35,550 nucleotides of DNA from Mollicutes bacterium (GTDB taxonomy: Bacteria > Bacillota_I > Bacilli_A > RF39 > UBA660). The position numbers and the translations under genes were made by a program. The notes below the pieces were generated by a model that saw nothing but the letters and a program-made list of their open reading frames with translations, did no database searches and was not told where the DNA came from. The stretch covers positions 1-35,550 of the forward strand of contig JAAZKW010000048.1 of the NCBI GenBank assembly GCA_012799635.1, given 5' to 3'. Of the stretch, positions 18,655-28,294 are shown in pieces (the stretch's first letter is position 1; every line of letters starts with the position of its first letter).

Positions 18655-19501
18655 AATATATACTCATAATAAAAATAACTATAATACTTTAGTAAATATA
18701 ATGATAACTTTATTAATCCCTTTTTTTATTTTTAGTTTTTATAAAAATGGTTTTATATTATATAAAAGTAATATAATTAATAAAGTTATGTTATTTAAAC
18801 CACTATATTTTATATTATTATCTTTAGTTGTTAATCAGTTATATCGTTTAATAGTAAAAGATAATGTTAATAGGTCTTATAATCTTTTATGTAATTTACT
18901 TATATCTATTATGGTAATGCCTCAAACTAATATTATTGTTTATATAATTTTACTAGTAATATTTAATTTAATTCATATTTTATTAAAAATCAATATTGCT
19001 TCATTATTTATATTAATATTATCATTATGTATGTATCTTACTCAAAATTATACATTTAATAATTTAATTGAAGCAATGGCTATTTATAGATATTCATTTA
19101 TCGATTATTTAATAGGAAAGTCTTCTGGAGGAATTGGGGCCTCATTTATATTATGGTCTATTATTTCTTATGCTATTTTATTTATATTTAAAGAATATAA
19201 GAAACAAATTCCTTTGTTAGGATTTGCTCTTTATTATATCTTATTAATTGCCCTAACTTTTACAAAATCTAATTTTGATATTAATTATTTTGTTAATGCA
19301 AATATAATATTTACCTTTATATTTTTAGCTCCAATATCACTTTATAGTCCTTATACTAGGGGTGGTTGTTATATTTATGGCGTATTATTAGGAATCTTTA
19401 CTTTTCTATTTAGTCTAATAGATGTTAATATCGCGCCCTTTATAGCAATAAGCATTCTAAGTTTAATTTCTCCTTTAATTGATAAATTACTCACTAAATA
19501 A
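18647..19501 (+). CDS. RnfD-like membrane protein (NqrB/RnfD family, divergent)
   Basis: Polytopic; FIDYLIGKSSGGIGASF resembles RnfD GNxxGSIGETS; C-terminal YGVLLGIFTFLF…SLISPLID; ATG 18647 with TGGAGG SD, overlapping rnfC stop. Confidence 0.72.
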   Translation: MNRIYTHNKNNYNTLVNIMITLLIPFFIFSFYKNGFILYKSNIINKVMLFKPLYFILLSLVVNQLYRLIVKDNVNRSYNLLCNLLISIMVMPQTNIIVYIILLVIFNLIHILLKINIASLFILILSLCMYLTQNYTFNNLIEAMAIYRYSFIDYLIGKSSGGIGASFILWSIISYAILFIFKEYKKQIPLLGFALYYILLIALTFTKSNFDINYFVNANIIFTFIFLAPISLYSPYTRGGCYIYGVLLGIFTFLFSLIDVNIAPFIAISILSLISPLIDKLLTK

Positions 19502-19505
19502 GTAT

Positions 19506-19530
19506 AAACTCCTTAAAATAGGGGTTTTTT
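19506..19530 (+). terminator. Rho-independent terminator
   Basis: AAACTCC-N8-GGGGTTT + TTT. Confidence 0.65.
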
Positions 19531-19589
19531 AGTGTAAAAAGAAGGAAAATGAGCCCTTATGGGTAATATATATGATTGTAGGGGAAAAA

Positions 19590-21329
19590 ATGGCACTAAT
19601 AAAACAAGAAAAATTAAATGAAGTATTAGAAAAAGCAAATATTGTTGATATTATAGGTAATTATGTACCACTTCAAAAAAAGGGAAGTGATTATGTGGGA
19701 ATTTGCCCTTTTCACGATGATCATTCTCCAAGCATGCATGTATCAACAAAGCTAAATATATTTAAATGTTTTGTTTGCAATACAGGTGGAAACGTTTTTT
19801 CTTTTGTTTCAAAATTTGATAACATTTCTTTTATTGAAGCAGTAAAAAAAGTTTCTGAATTAGCTGGTGTTGATTTAGAAATAAAAGGGACTTTTAAAAC
19901 TGAACGAAGATTTAAAGAAGAATATGAACTTATGGAATTATCTTCAAAGTATTATCAAAATTATCTTAATACAAAAGAAGGCCTAGAAGCTAAAGAATAT
20001 CTTATCCAAAGAGGAATTAATGAAGATATAATTAAAGAGTATAAAATAGGGCTTTCTCCCGTTAATAACGATTTAAAAGATTTTTTAGAAAATAAGAAAA
20101 TTAATTTAGAATTAGCTTTTAAAGTCGGTTTACTTAACAAAAGTGGCATTAATTATTATGATACTTTTTCAGGAAGAATTATGATTCCTTTACAAGATAT
20201 GTATGGTAATTTATGTGGATATACAGCAAGATGTTATAAAGATACAAGTGAAAATAAATATATTAATAGTAAGGAAACAATCATTTATCGTAAAAGTGAT
20301 ATTTTATTTAATTATTATAATGCTAAAGAGCTTGCTAGAAAAGAAAGAGAATTAATTATTGTTGAAGGCAATATGGATGCAATATTACTTAGTAGTTATG
20401 GTATTAAAAACGTTTGTGCTTTAATGGGGGTAGTTCTTTCTAAAAATCAAATTGAGGCTATAAAAAAACTTAATTCTAAAATTATTTTAATTCTTGATAG
20501 TGATAATGCTGGTAAGCTTGCAACCATTAATATTGGAGATGAATTATTTAAAAATAATATTGATTTATATGTAGTAAGACTTTCAGGAGCTAAAGACCCT
20601 GATGAATATATTAGAGCTTTTGGTAAAGAGGCTCTTCTTGATAATATTAAACATGCTACTAAATATTTAGATTTTAAAATAGAAACTTTAAAAGAAGAAA
20701 AAGATTTAAATAATTTGAAGGACTTTACTGATTATATTAAAGAAGTAATTATTTTACTTGGAAATATTAGTGAACTTGAAAGAGAAGCTATTATCGCTAA
20801 ACTTTGTAAAGAATATAATATCGATCCAAATATAATAAGACAAAACATTAAAATAACTCAGCCTGTAATTAAAGAACAAAAAACGATATCTAAAAAAAGG
20901 AAAACTAAATATGAAAAAGCAGTATCAAGTTTAATATATGCAATGTTACTTAATAAGAATTATTATAAAATATATACCAAACAACTTGGATATTTAGAAA
21001 ATAAAGTAGAAAGTGATACAGCTATAAGTATTGGAGGATATATTAAAAAGCATGGTGATATTAATATAGCTGATTTTATAAGTTATGTGTCAGAGTATGA
21101 ACAAATAACAAATTTTGTGACTAATGTTATTTCTGAAAATACTGCTGATTTTATTGAAGAAAAAGAATTTTGTGATATATTAGATATTGTTTCAAAATGT
21201 ATGGAAGAAAAAGAAATAAAAAGATTAAGAAAAGAAATTATTGAAGAAAAAGATATTGATAAGAAAATAAAATTAGTTGAAAAACTAGCTGTTTTAAAGA
21301 AAGGGAGCGATAATAATGAAAGAAATTAA
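19590..21329 (+). CDS. dnaG: DNA primase
   Basis: CHC2 zinc finger [13 protein letters not shown]…FKCFVC; Toprim [10 protein letters not shown]; start ATG 19590 after AGGGG. Confidence 0.97.
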   Translation: MALIKQEKLNEVLEKANIVDIIGNYVPLQKKGSDYVGICPFHDDHSPSMHVSTKLNIFKCFVCNTGGNVFSFVSKFDNISFIEAVKKVSELAGVDLEIKGTFKTERRFKEEYELMELSSKYYQNYLNTKEGLEAKEYLIQRGINEDIIKEYKIGLSPVNNDLKDFLENKKINLELAFKVGLLNKSGINYYDTFSGRIMIPLQDMYGNLCGYTARCYKDTSENKYINSKETIIYRKSDILFNYYNAKELARKERELIIVEGNMDAILLSSYGIKNVCALMGVVLSKNQIEAIKKLNSKIILILDSDNAGKLATINIGDELFKNNIDLYVVRLSGAKDPDEYIRAFGKEALLDNIKHATKYLDFKIETLKEEKDLNNLKDFTDYIKEVIILLGNISELEREAIIAKLCKEYNIDPNIIRQNIKITQPVIKEQKTISKKRKTKYEKAVSSLIYAMLLNKNYYKIYTKQLGYLENKVESDTAISIGGYIKKHGDINIADFISYVSEYEQITNFVTNVISENTADFIEEKEFCDILDIVSKCMEEKEIKRLRKEIIEEKDIDKKIKLVEKLAVLKKGSDNNERN

Positions 21330-22422
21330 ATCATTTGAAGAAAGAGAAGATGAACTAATTAAACTTGGAAAGAAACAAGGTTACATTACTTATGATGATA
21401 TTGAAAAGGCCTTAAAAGATCTTGATGTAAATGATGAGGATGGTAGTGATTCTTTAGATAATCTTTATAATAGACTTGTAGAAAATGAAATAAAAGTTGT
21501 AACTGAACCAATAAAAGAAGATAAAGATAAGAAAGAAGAAAAAGAAGAGACAATTATACTTGATGATGAGGAGATAACTAAAGATGTTAACATTAACGAT
21601 CCAGTAAGAATGTATTTAAAAGAAATAGGAAAGATATCTCTTCTTACTGCAGAAGAAGAGTTAGAATTATCTGCAAGAATTGATCAAAATGATGAGATAG
21701 CAAAAAACTTACTTGCTGAATCTAACTTAAGATTAGTAGTTTCGATAGCTAAAAGATATGTGGGAAGGGGATTATTATTCTTAGATCTTATTCAAGAAGG
21801 AAATATTGGTCTAATGAAAGCTGTTGAGAAATTTGATTCATCAAGGGGATATAAGTTTTCAACATATGCTACTTGGTGGATTAGACAAGCAATAACAAGA
21901 GCTTTAGCTGATCAAGCAAGAACAATAAGAGTTCCAGTTCATATGGTAGAAACAATTAATAAAATGGTTCGTATTCAAAGGCAAATGACATTAGATTTAG
22001 GAAGAGAACCAACTGATGAAGAATTAGCTGAAAAGATGAATATAACTGTAGAAAAAGTAAGAGAGGTAATTAAAATTTCTCAAGAACCAGTATCATTAGA
22101 GACACCTATTGGTGAAGAAGATGACTCTCATTTAGGAGATTTTATTAAAGATGAAAGCAGTCTTTCTCCAGAAGAATATACTGAAAATGAAATATTAAAA
22201 GAAGAGATTAAACAAGTATTAATGAGTCTTCAACCAAGAGAGCAAGAAGTGTTAGAACTTCGATTCGGACTTATTGATGGAACTTGTCATACTTTAGAAG
22301 AAGTAGGTAAACGTTTTAATGTTACAAGAGAAAGAATAAGACAAATTGAAGCAAAAGCTTTAAGAAAACTTAGACATCCTTCAAGAGCTAAGAAGCTTAA
22401 AGATTTTATGGAAAGTCAATGA
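21316..22422 (+). CDS. rpoD: RNA polymerase primary sigma factor
   Basis: Regions 1.2-4.2, e.g. [65 protein letters not shown]. Confidence 0.98.
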   Translation: MKEIKSFEEREDELIKLGKKQGYITYDDIEKALKDLDVNDEDGSDSLDNLYNRLVENEIKVVTEPIKEDKDKKEEKEETIILDDEEITKDVNINDPVRMYLKEIGKISLLTAEEELELSARIDQNDEIAKNLLAESNLRLVVSIAKRYVGRGLLFLDLIQEGNIGLMKAVEKFDSSRGYKFSTYATWWIRQAITRALADQARTIRVPVHMVETINKMVRIQRQMTLDLGREPTDEELAEKMNITVEKVREVIKISQEPVSLETPIGEEDDSHLGDFIKDESSLSPEEYTENEILKEEIKQVLMSLQPREQEVLELRFGLIDGTCHTLEEVGKRFNVTRERIRQIEAKALRKLRHPSRAKKLKDFMESQ

Positions 22423-23042
22423 TTAATAAAAAGTTATTAACAATAGCAAAGCTTATAAATAAAAATGAAATTGTTTTGGACGTCGGTTGTGATCATGCTT
22501 ATCTTCCTATTTATCTTGTTAAAAATAAATTATGTAAGAAAGTAATAGCTTCGGATATATCCGAAGGTGCATTAAAAATAGCAAGTAAAAATATAGCGAA
22601 AGAAAACCTTAATATTAAATTATATTTATCTGATGGGCTTAATAATATTAATGAAAACTATGATTGTCTTGTTATATCAGGAATGGGTACTAAGAGTATT
22701 ATAAGTATTTTAAAAGATAAAAAATTATGTAATCATATTATCCTTAGTTCTAATAATAATTTATATGAATTAAGATTGTTTATGAATAAAATAGGTTATA
22801 AAATTGATAAAGAAAAAATCATTTATGAAAAAGGTAAATATTATAATATTATTTCTTATTATAAAGGAAAAGAGTATTTAAATAAAAATGTTTTATTATT
22901 TGGGAAAAGTTATAATAAACAGTATTTAAAATATTTATTAAAAAAAGAATTTAAAATATTAAAAAAGTTAGATTTATTTAAACGAATTAAAAAGTATATT
23001 TATATAGCAAGAATAAAAAGGTATTTAAAAAGGTGTAATTAA
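22419..23042 (+). CDS. trmK: tRNA (adenine(22)-N(1))-methyltransferase TrmK
   Basis: [29 protein letters not shown]; canonical position after rpoD. Confidence 0.9.
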   Translation: MINKKLLTIAKLINKNEIVLDVGCDHAYLPIYLVKNKLCKKVIASDISEGALKIASKNIAKENLNIKLYLSDGLNNINENYDCLVISGMGTKSIISILKDKKLCNHIILSSNNNLYELRLFMNKIGYKIDKEKIIYEKGKYYNIISYYKGKEYLNKNVLLFGKSYNKQYLKYLLKKEFKILKKLDLFKRIKKYIYIARIKRYLKRCN

Positions 23043-23055
23043 TTTACACTTTTTT
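23033..23055 (+). terminator. Rho-independent terminator after trmK
   Basis: GTGTAA-TTAAT-TTACAC + TTTTTT. Confidence 0.75.
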
Positions 23056-23134
23056 AAATGAAACAATTATTAATGTTTATACTAGTAAGAAAAAAACACT
23101 TGTGATATACTAAATATGATAAGGAGTTGCCCAG

Positions 23135-24727
23135 TTGAATACCGAAAAAGCAAATTCGCAATTCGTTTCAAATTCTACAATGGAAAATAATAATCTTTTC
23201 TTTGATTTTGTTATGTTAGTGCCCCTTATTTTTTGGTATGCATTAATAGGAATTAAATATCTTCTTTTTGATATATGGGTGCTTGTTATTCATAAAATAA
23301 GTTGGTATTTATCATCTTCTTATAAAAAACTATCTGGAGATATTGATTCTGATGCAGAAATAGACTTATATAATAGGACTAAAAGAGAGAAAAAAGTTAA
23401 GCCTAAAAGATATATTTATACAAAAGGAACTTTAAAAAGATATGAAAGATTAAGACGTGATTTGCAAAGAGATCTACAAATGTCTGGAGCAACAAGAAGT
23501 AAAGAAGCAAATATATATCAATATATAGCTAAAAATAAAGAGGGTAAATTTATAACAGATACAATGGCAGGTTTTTCTAAACTTGATATTCATTCATTTT
23601 TAATAAACGAAGGTTATGAAGTATATGATATTAAGACAAGTAATCTTATTAATTTTATATATCGTGACTCTGGACTTATAGGAGCTAAAATTTCAATTAA
23701 AGATTTAGTATTTTGGCTTACTCAACTTGCAACTTATATTAAAGCAGGTATTACTTTAAATGAGGGTGTTAAAATATTATGTAATCAAATGAAAAATAAA
23801 AAAGGAATGTATAAAGTCCTTAGATCTATTAGTTATGAGTTAACTTTAGGTGAAACCTTTTCTAATGCTTTAAAAAAACAAGGAAATTATTTTCCAGCAC
23901 TTCTTATTAATATGATTAAGGCTGCTGAAGCATCAGGTACACTTCAGGAAACTCTTGAAGATATGGCTAATTATTACACCGAGGTTAATAATACTAAAAA
24001 GGAAATGAAAAGCGCTTTAACATATCCTGCTATTATAACGGTCTTTTCAATTACTGTTATTACATTTATAATCATTTATGTTGTTCCACAGTTTACTAAA
24101 GTTTATGAAGCATCTAATATTGAAATAAAAGGATTAACTAGTTTCATAATTAAATTAAGTGATTTTCTAAAGTCAAACTTTTTTCTAATAATTCTAATTA
24201 TAATAGCAATAATGATTTTCTTTTTCATAGCATTTAAAAAAATTAAAGCTTTTAGAGTTGCTTGTCAAATTATATTTATGAAAATTCCTATAATTAAAGA
24301 TGTAATTATTTATAAAGAAATAACAATTTTTGCTAAGACATTTTCATCGTTATTAAGAAATAATGTATATATAACTGAAAGTATGGATATTTTAAGTAAA
24401 ATAACTACCAATGAAATATATAAATCAATAATGTTTAAAACCATAAATAATATTGTAAAAGGAGAGAAAATTTCTGATGCTTTCTCTAATCATTGGGCTA
24501 TACCAGATGTTGCTTATTATATGATTGTAACCGGAGAATCTACAGGGCAATTGGCTGAAATGATGCAAAAGGTAAGTGATTATTACCAAGTGCAACACAA
24601 ATCAATAGTAAGCTCTTTAAAAAGCTTTATTGAACCAGTTATGATAGTTTTCTTAGCTGTAATAGTTGCTAGTATTATTGTTTCGGTAATTGTTCCTATG
24701 TTTCAACTTTATAATGAGTTTTTATAA
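23135..24727 (+). CDS. Type II secretion/type IV pilus inner-membrane platform protein (GspF/PilC family) with N-terminal extension
   Basis: Two T2SSF domains (KDLVFWLTQLATYIKAGITLNEGVK…; EITIFAKTFSSLLRNNVYITESMDIL…); TTG start with AAGGAG SD. Confidence 0.9.
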   Translation: MNTEKANSQFVSNSTMENNNLFFDFVMLVPLIFWYALIGIKYLLFDIWVLVIHKISWYLSSSYKKLSGDIDSDAEIDLYNRTKREKKVKPKRYIYTKGTLKRYERLRRDLQRDLQMSGATRSKEANIYQYIAKNKEGKFITDTMAGFSKLDIHSFLINEGYEVYDIKTSNLINFIYRDSGLIGAKISIKDLVFWLTQLATYIKAGITLNEGVKILCNQMKNKKGMYKVLRSISYELTLGETFSNALKKQGNYFPALLINMIKAAEASGTLQETLEDMANYYTEVNNTKKEMKSALTYPAIITVFSITVITFIIIYVVPQFTKVYEASNIEIKGLTSFIIKLSDFLKSNFFLIILIIIAIMIFFFIAFKKIKAFRVACQIIFMKIPIIKDVIIYKEITIFAKTFSSLLRNNVYITESMDILSKITTNEIYKSIMFKTINNIVKGEKISDAFSNHWAIPDVAYYMIVTGESTGQLAEMMQKVSDYYQVQHKSIVSSLKSFIEPVMIVFLAVIVASIIVSVIVPMFQLYNEFL

Positions 24728-24749
24728 TTTTTTATATCAAGGAGATACA

Positions 24750-25544
24750 ATGGAAATATTTTATATAATTATTTTATTTTTAATAGGAAGCTGTTTTGGA
24801 TCTTTTTATTTAGTTATTTCAACAAGACTTCCCAAAAAAGAAAATGCTATTTTTACTCGAAGCAAATGTGATAAGTGTCATAAAAAACTTAATTGGTACG
24901 AACTTATCCCTCTTTTTTCATATCTTTTTTTAAAAGGTAAATGTAGTAAATGCAAAAATAAGATAAATCCATTAAATTTTATTGTTGAATTAGTTACTGG
25001 TTTTTTCTTTGCATTTAGTTATTTTTATTATGGTATTTCTTATGAAATGTTTATGTTTATAATTGTTACATCACTTTTAATTACAATATTTATAACAGAC
25101 TTTCAAGAATATATTATTTTAGATTCACCACTTATTATATCTAGTATTTTAATAATTATTCTTGATTTGATATATTTTGATTATAAATATATTTTAGTTC
25201 ATGTATTATCAGGAATCGGTTTATTTATAACAATGTTATTAATTAAATTAATCGGAGATAAAGTTTTTAAAAAAGAAAGTCTTGGCGGTGGTGATATTAA
25301 ATTATCTTTTGTAATTGGTTTAATTGTAGGTTTTAGATTAGGCTTATGTGTGCTAATTTTATCAACTTTCTTAGCTTTACCATATAGTGTAGCGTATTTA
25401 ATGTACAAAAAAAATAATGAAGTTCCTTTTGGGCCATTTTTAATAGCTTCATTATTTATTGTATATATATATATGGATAAATTTAACAACTTGCTTAACT
25501 TAATTTTAATATTAGCTAGATGCTATCATTGGGCCGATTATTGA
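24750..25544 (+). CDS. Prepilin peptidase (PilD/ComC family)
   Basis: GSCFGSFYLVISTRLP; CDKCHKKLNWYELIPLFSYLFLKGKCSKC; GGGDIKL; start ATG 24750 after AAGGAGAT. Confidence 0.92.
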   Translation: MEIFYIIILFLIGSCFGSFYLVISTRLPKKENAIFTRSKCDKCHKKLNWYELIPLFSYLFLKGKCSKCKNKINPLNFIVELVTGFFFAFSYFYYGISYEMFMFIIVTSLLITIFITDFQEYIILDSPLIISSILIIILDLIYFDYKYILVHVLSGIGLFITMLLIKLIGDKVFKKESLGGGDIKLSFVIGLIVGFRLGLCVLILSTFLALPYSVAYLMYKKNNEVPFGPFLIASLFIVYIYMDKFNNLLNLILILARCYHWADY

Positions 25545-25613
25545 AGCGGCAACTGAAGCAATCATTAATAAAAGCATAATCCATACAATAATTTTTTTTG
25601 TCTTTGCCTTCAT
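25512..25613 (-). CDS. 33-aa single-TM micro-protein resembling Prli42/DUF4044
   Basis: Minus-strand ORF MKAKTKKIIVWIMLLLMIASVAASIIGPMIASS* with GGAAG SD; absent from the ORF track. Confidence 0.7.
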   Translation of the reverse strand: MKAKTKKIIVWIMLLLMIASVAASIIGPMIASS

Positions 25614-25708
25614 GTTATCTTCCTTTCATTATTAATTTATCATAAAAACAATTCTTATTCAACAAAGACATTCTTAATAAATTTTGATATAATTTAGTTG
25701 GTGATTTT

Positions 25709-26959
25709 ATGAAATATAGAAAACACGTATTTGAATATCTTGATGTTATGTGGTATACGACTTCCTCGGGGAGTAAAAAGTCAAAACAAGAGATAATAAT
25801 AACCGGAAGAAAAGATAAAAAAAGACATTTTTTATGGTTGATTCTCTGTTTTTTTGCTATTACAATTTCTCAAGTTGATTCTTTTTTTCTAAATATTTAT
25901 ATCCTTGTTTTTCTTACTCCCTCATTTGAAATTGATTTAAATATAAAAGCTAATTTAATACTAATTTTGTTAATAATTTTTCTTCTTTTACTTATTAATT
26001 TAGTATTAATAATATTGCCAATAATAACAGTATTATTTAAAAGGCGCTTTTTATATAAAAAAATGGAGCCTAAATCTACTAAGGTTAATATATATTCTAG
26101 GGAATTACCAAGCAAGTTAAGACCAGCTCATGTAAGATGCCTTTTGCACGATGGAAAGATAGATGGTGTTTCTTTAGGATCTACAATTATTGATTTAGTA
26201 GATAGGGGTTATTTGGAATATATTAAAAATAAAGATAATAAAGATAAATTAATTTTCTTTCATGAAGATATCAAACTTAGAGTAACCAATAAATCTCAAG
26301 ATGATTTATTAAAATATGAAAAATTTATTATTGAATGGTTTATATTTGGCTATGGTAATGGTACTGAAGTATCAGCAAAAGAAGTTAATAATGGTTTAAA
26401 GAAAAGATTGTCAAAATATAATTTAGATTCGGCTCATATTTTTTTAGAATGGCAAGCCTTAGTATTAATGTCTTTTCCAATCGATAAGTATTATAAAAAA
26501 TTAGATCAGACTAAATATTCTCGTCATTTAATATATGAAATTTTGGGAATTATAACTATATTTACAAAAATAGGAGCAGCATTGTTTATGTATGGCTCTG
26601 GAATGCGTCTTTTATCTAATCCTAAAAGAGCATTAAATCAAGAAGGTGTAGATGAAATATATAGTTGGTTAACCTTAAAGAAATTCTTAAAAGATTTTAG
26701 TGATATGGAAAATAAAACAGCAGAAATGGTTAAAATATGGGATTTTTATTTAACATATTCAATTGCCTTAGATATATCTGAAGTTGCATCAAAAGAAATA
26801 GAGACCTTTTTTGGCGATAATATATATACTGGCACTTTAAGTAGAGCGATGTTTGTTTCTAATACTACTCCTCAAAGTGGTAATTTATATGATGAAAAAC
26901 AAATTAAAACTTTCGAGGTATTACAAAAAGAAATCGAAGAAGAATATAAAAAGTTGTAA
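25709..26959 (+). CDS. DUF2207-like membrane protein (C-terminal part)
   Basis: ELPSKLRPAHVRCLLHDGKIDGVSLGSTIIDLVDRGYLEY and LTLKKFLKDFSDME…IWDFYLTYSIALDIS. Confidence 0.65.
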   Translation: MKYRKHVFEYLDVMWYTTSSGSKKSKQEIIITGRKDKKRHFLWLILCFFAITISQVDSFFLNIYILVFLTPSFEIDLNIKANLILILLIIFLLLLINLVLIILPIITVLFKRRFLYKKMEPKSTKVNIYSRELPSKLRPAHVRCLLHDGKIDGVSLGSTIIDLVDRGYLEYIKNKDNKDKLIFFHEDIKLRVTNKSQDDLLKYEKFIIEWFIFGYGNGTEVSAKEVNNGLKKRLSKYNLDSAHIFLEWQALVLMSFPIDKYYKKLDQTKYSRHLIYEILGIITIFTKIGAALFMYGSGMRLLSNPKRALNQEGVDEIYSWLTLKKFLKDFSDMENKTAEMVKIWDFYLTYSIALDISEVASKEIETFFGDNIYTGTLSRAMFVSNTTPQSGNLYDEKQIKTFEVLQKEIEEEYKKL

Positions 26960-26981
26960 AAAAAAATATTTGTGATAAAAT
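26954..26981 (+). promoter_or_regulatory. Promoter of the prs leader
   Basis: TTGTAA - 16 bp - TAAAAT with extended -10 TG (TGATAAAAT). Confidence 0.6.
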
Positions 26982-27003
26982 GAAATTATAGAGAGGTATT
27001 GTT

Positions 27004-27063
27004 ATGAGAAAACTAAATTTTGATATTTGTTGTTTTTTGTCTAACAATATTTTTATACACTAA
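27004..27063 (+). CDS. Candidate leader peptide MRKLNFDICCFLSNNIFIH
   Basis: SD GAGAGG 7 nt upstream; stop TAA lies in the 5' arm of the prs leader terminator. Confidence 0.55.
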   Translation: MRKLNFDICCFLSNNIFIH

Positions 27064-27083
27064 ATTTTGTTTAGTGTTTTTTT
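27057..27083 (+). terminator. Terminator/attenuator in the prs 5' leader
   Basis: ACACTAAA-TTTTG-TTTAGTGT + TTTTTT, 14 nt before the prs ATG. Confidence 0.85.
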
Positions 27084-27097
27084 ATGGAGGAGAGGAT

Positions 27098-28195
27098 ATG
27101 AAAAACAATTTAGGCTTAATAGTAATGGATAGCATAAAAGAGGTTGGGTTGAAGGTTGAAAAAGAATTAAATCGTTTTCTTAAAACAAATGAAAATTATA
27201 TTATTCCGACAAAGATAATAAGATTTGCAAATGGTGAGGGAAAAGCAGAAATTTTGCAAACAGTTAGAGATAAAGAAATTTATATTTTAACAGATATTAA
27301 TAATTATAGTATTACTTATAATATGTTTGGTTTTGAAAATCATTATTCACCAGACAATCATTATCAAGACGTTAAAAGAATAATTCTTGCTATGTGTGGA
27401 CATGCTAAAAAAATAACCGTTGTAATGCCATTTTTATATCAATCAAGACAACACCGTAGGAAATCTAGAGAATCATTAGACTGTGCTCATGCTTTACAAG
27501 AGCTTAAACGAATGAACGTAGATACAATAATAACTTTTGATGTTCATGATCCCGATATAATTAATGCTATTCCATTAGGAAAGCTTGAAAATTTTTATGC
27601 TAATAATAATATCCTTGAAGCTATAGTAGAAGAACATGATATTACCTCTAGTAATACGATAATAATTAGTCCTGATTTTGGTGCTATGGAAAGAGCAAGA
27701 TATTTTGCAGAAATGTTACAAGTTGAGGTTGGAGTTTTTTATAAGCGAAGAGATTTATCAAAAATAGTAAATGGGAAAAATCCCGTTATAGAGCATGCTT
27801 ATATGGGTGCAGATGTGAAAAATAAAAATGCAATTGTAGTTGATGATATGATTGCATCTGGTGGATCTTCTGTAGAGGTGGCAGAAAACCTTAAAGAAAG
27901 AGGAGCTAATAAAATCTTTATTGCCTCAACATTTTGCCTATTTACCGAAGGAATTGATTTTATAAAAAAAGCTTATAAAGAAAAGATCTTTGATAAAGTA
28001 TATACTACTAATTTATCTTATCTTCCAAAAGAAATAAAAAAAGAAAGACTTATAAAGGTCGTTGATTGTAGTAAAGATTTAGCTGAGGTAATTTATTATG
28101 GGTATATGAATAAGTCAATGGCTCCACTTTTAGACAACAAAACTAGATTCTTTGAAGAATTAGAAAAAATAAGAACTAGAAAAAAAGGAAAATAA
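27098..28195 (+). CDS. prs: Ribose-phosphate pyrophosphokinase (long form)
   Basis: PFLYQSRQHRRKSRESLDCAHALQEL, ITFDVHDPD, VVDDMIASGGSSVEVAENLKERGA; start ATG 27098 after GGAGGAGAGG (track start 27020 is upstream of the terminator). Confidence 0.93.
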   Translation: MKNNLGLIVMDSIKEVGLKVEKELNRFLKTNENYIIPTKIIRFANGEGKAEILQTVRDKEIYILTDINNYSITYNMFGFENHYSPDNHYQDVKRIILAMCGHAKKITVVMPFLYQSRQHRRKSRESLDCAHALQELKRMNVDTIITFDVHDPDIINAIPLGKLENFYANNNILEAIVEEHDITSSNTIIISPDFGAMERARYFAEMLQVEVGVFYKRRDLSKIVNGKNPVIEHAYMGADVKNKNAIVVDDMIASGGSSVEVAENLKERGANKIFIASTFCLFTEGIDFIKKAYKEKIFDKVYTTNLSYLPKEIKKERLIKVVDCSKDLAEVIYYGYMNKSMAPLLDNKTRFFEELEKIRTRKKGK

Positions 28196-28223
28196 TAATA
28201 TTATATTAATAAATGGTTTTGAG

Positions 28224-28250
28224 AATAACATATAACTATGTTATTTTTTA
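28224..28250 (+). terminator. Rho-independent terminator after prs
   Basis: AATAACATA-TAAC-TATGTTATT + TTTTT. Confidence 0.75.
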
Positions 28251-28294
28251 TTTAATAATGGTACAATAAATTAAGTAATGTATAAGGAGAAGCA

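Noticed and set aside
26989-26999. PyrR-binding-loop-like sequence (TAGAGAGGTAT) in the prs leader
   Set aside because: Partial resemblance only, and the same bases serve as the SD of the leader ORF; too short to claim
27020-27097. N-terminal extension of Prs from the track start at 27020
   Set aside because: It would be translated through the terminator hairpin and T-tract; ATG 27098 has an excellent SD (GGAGGAGAGG)
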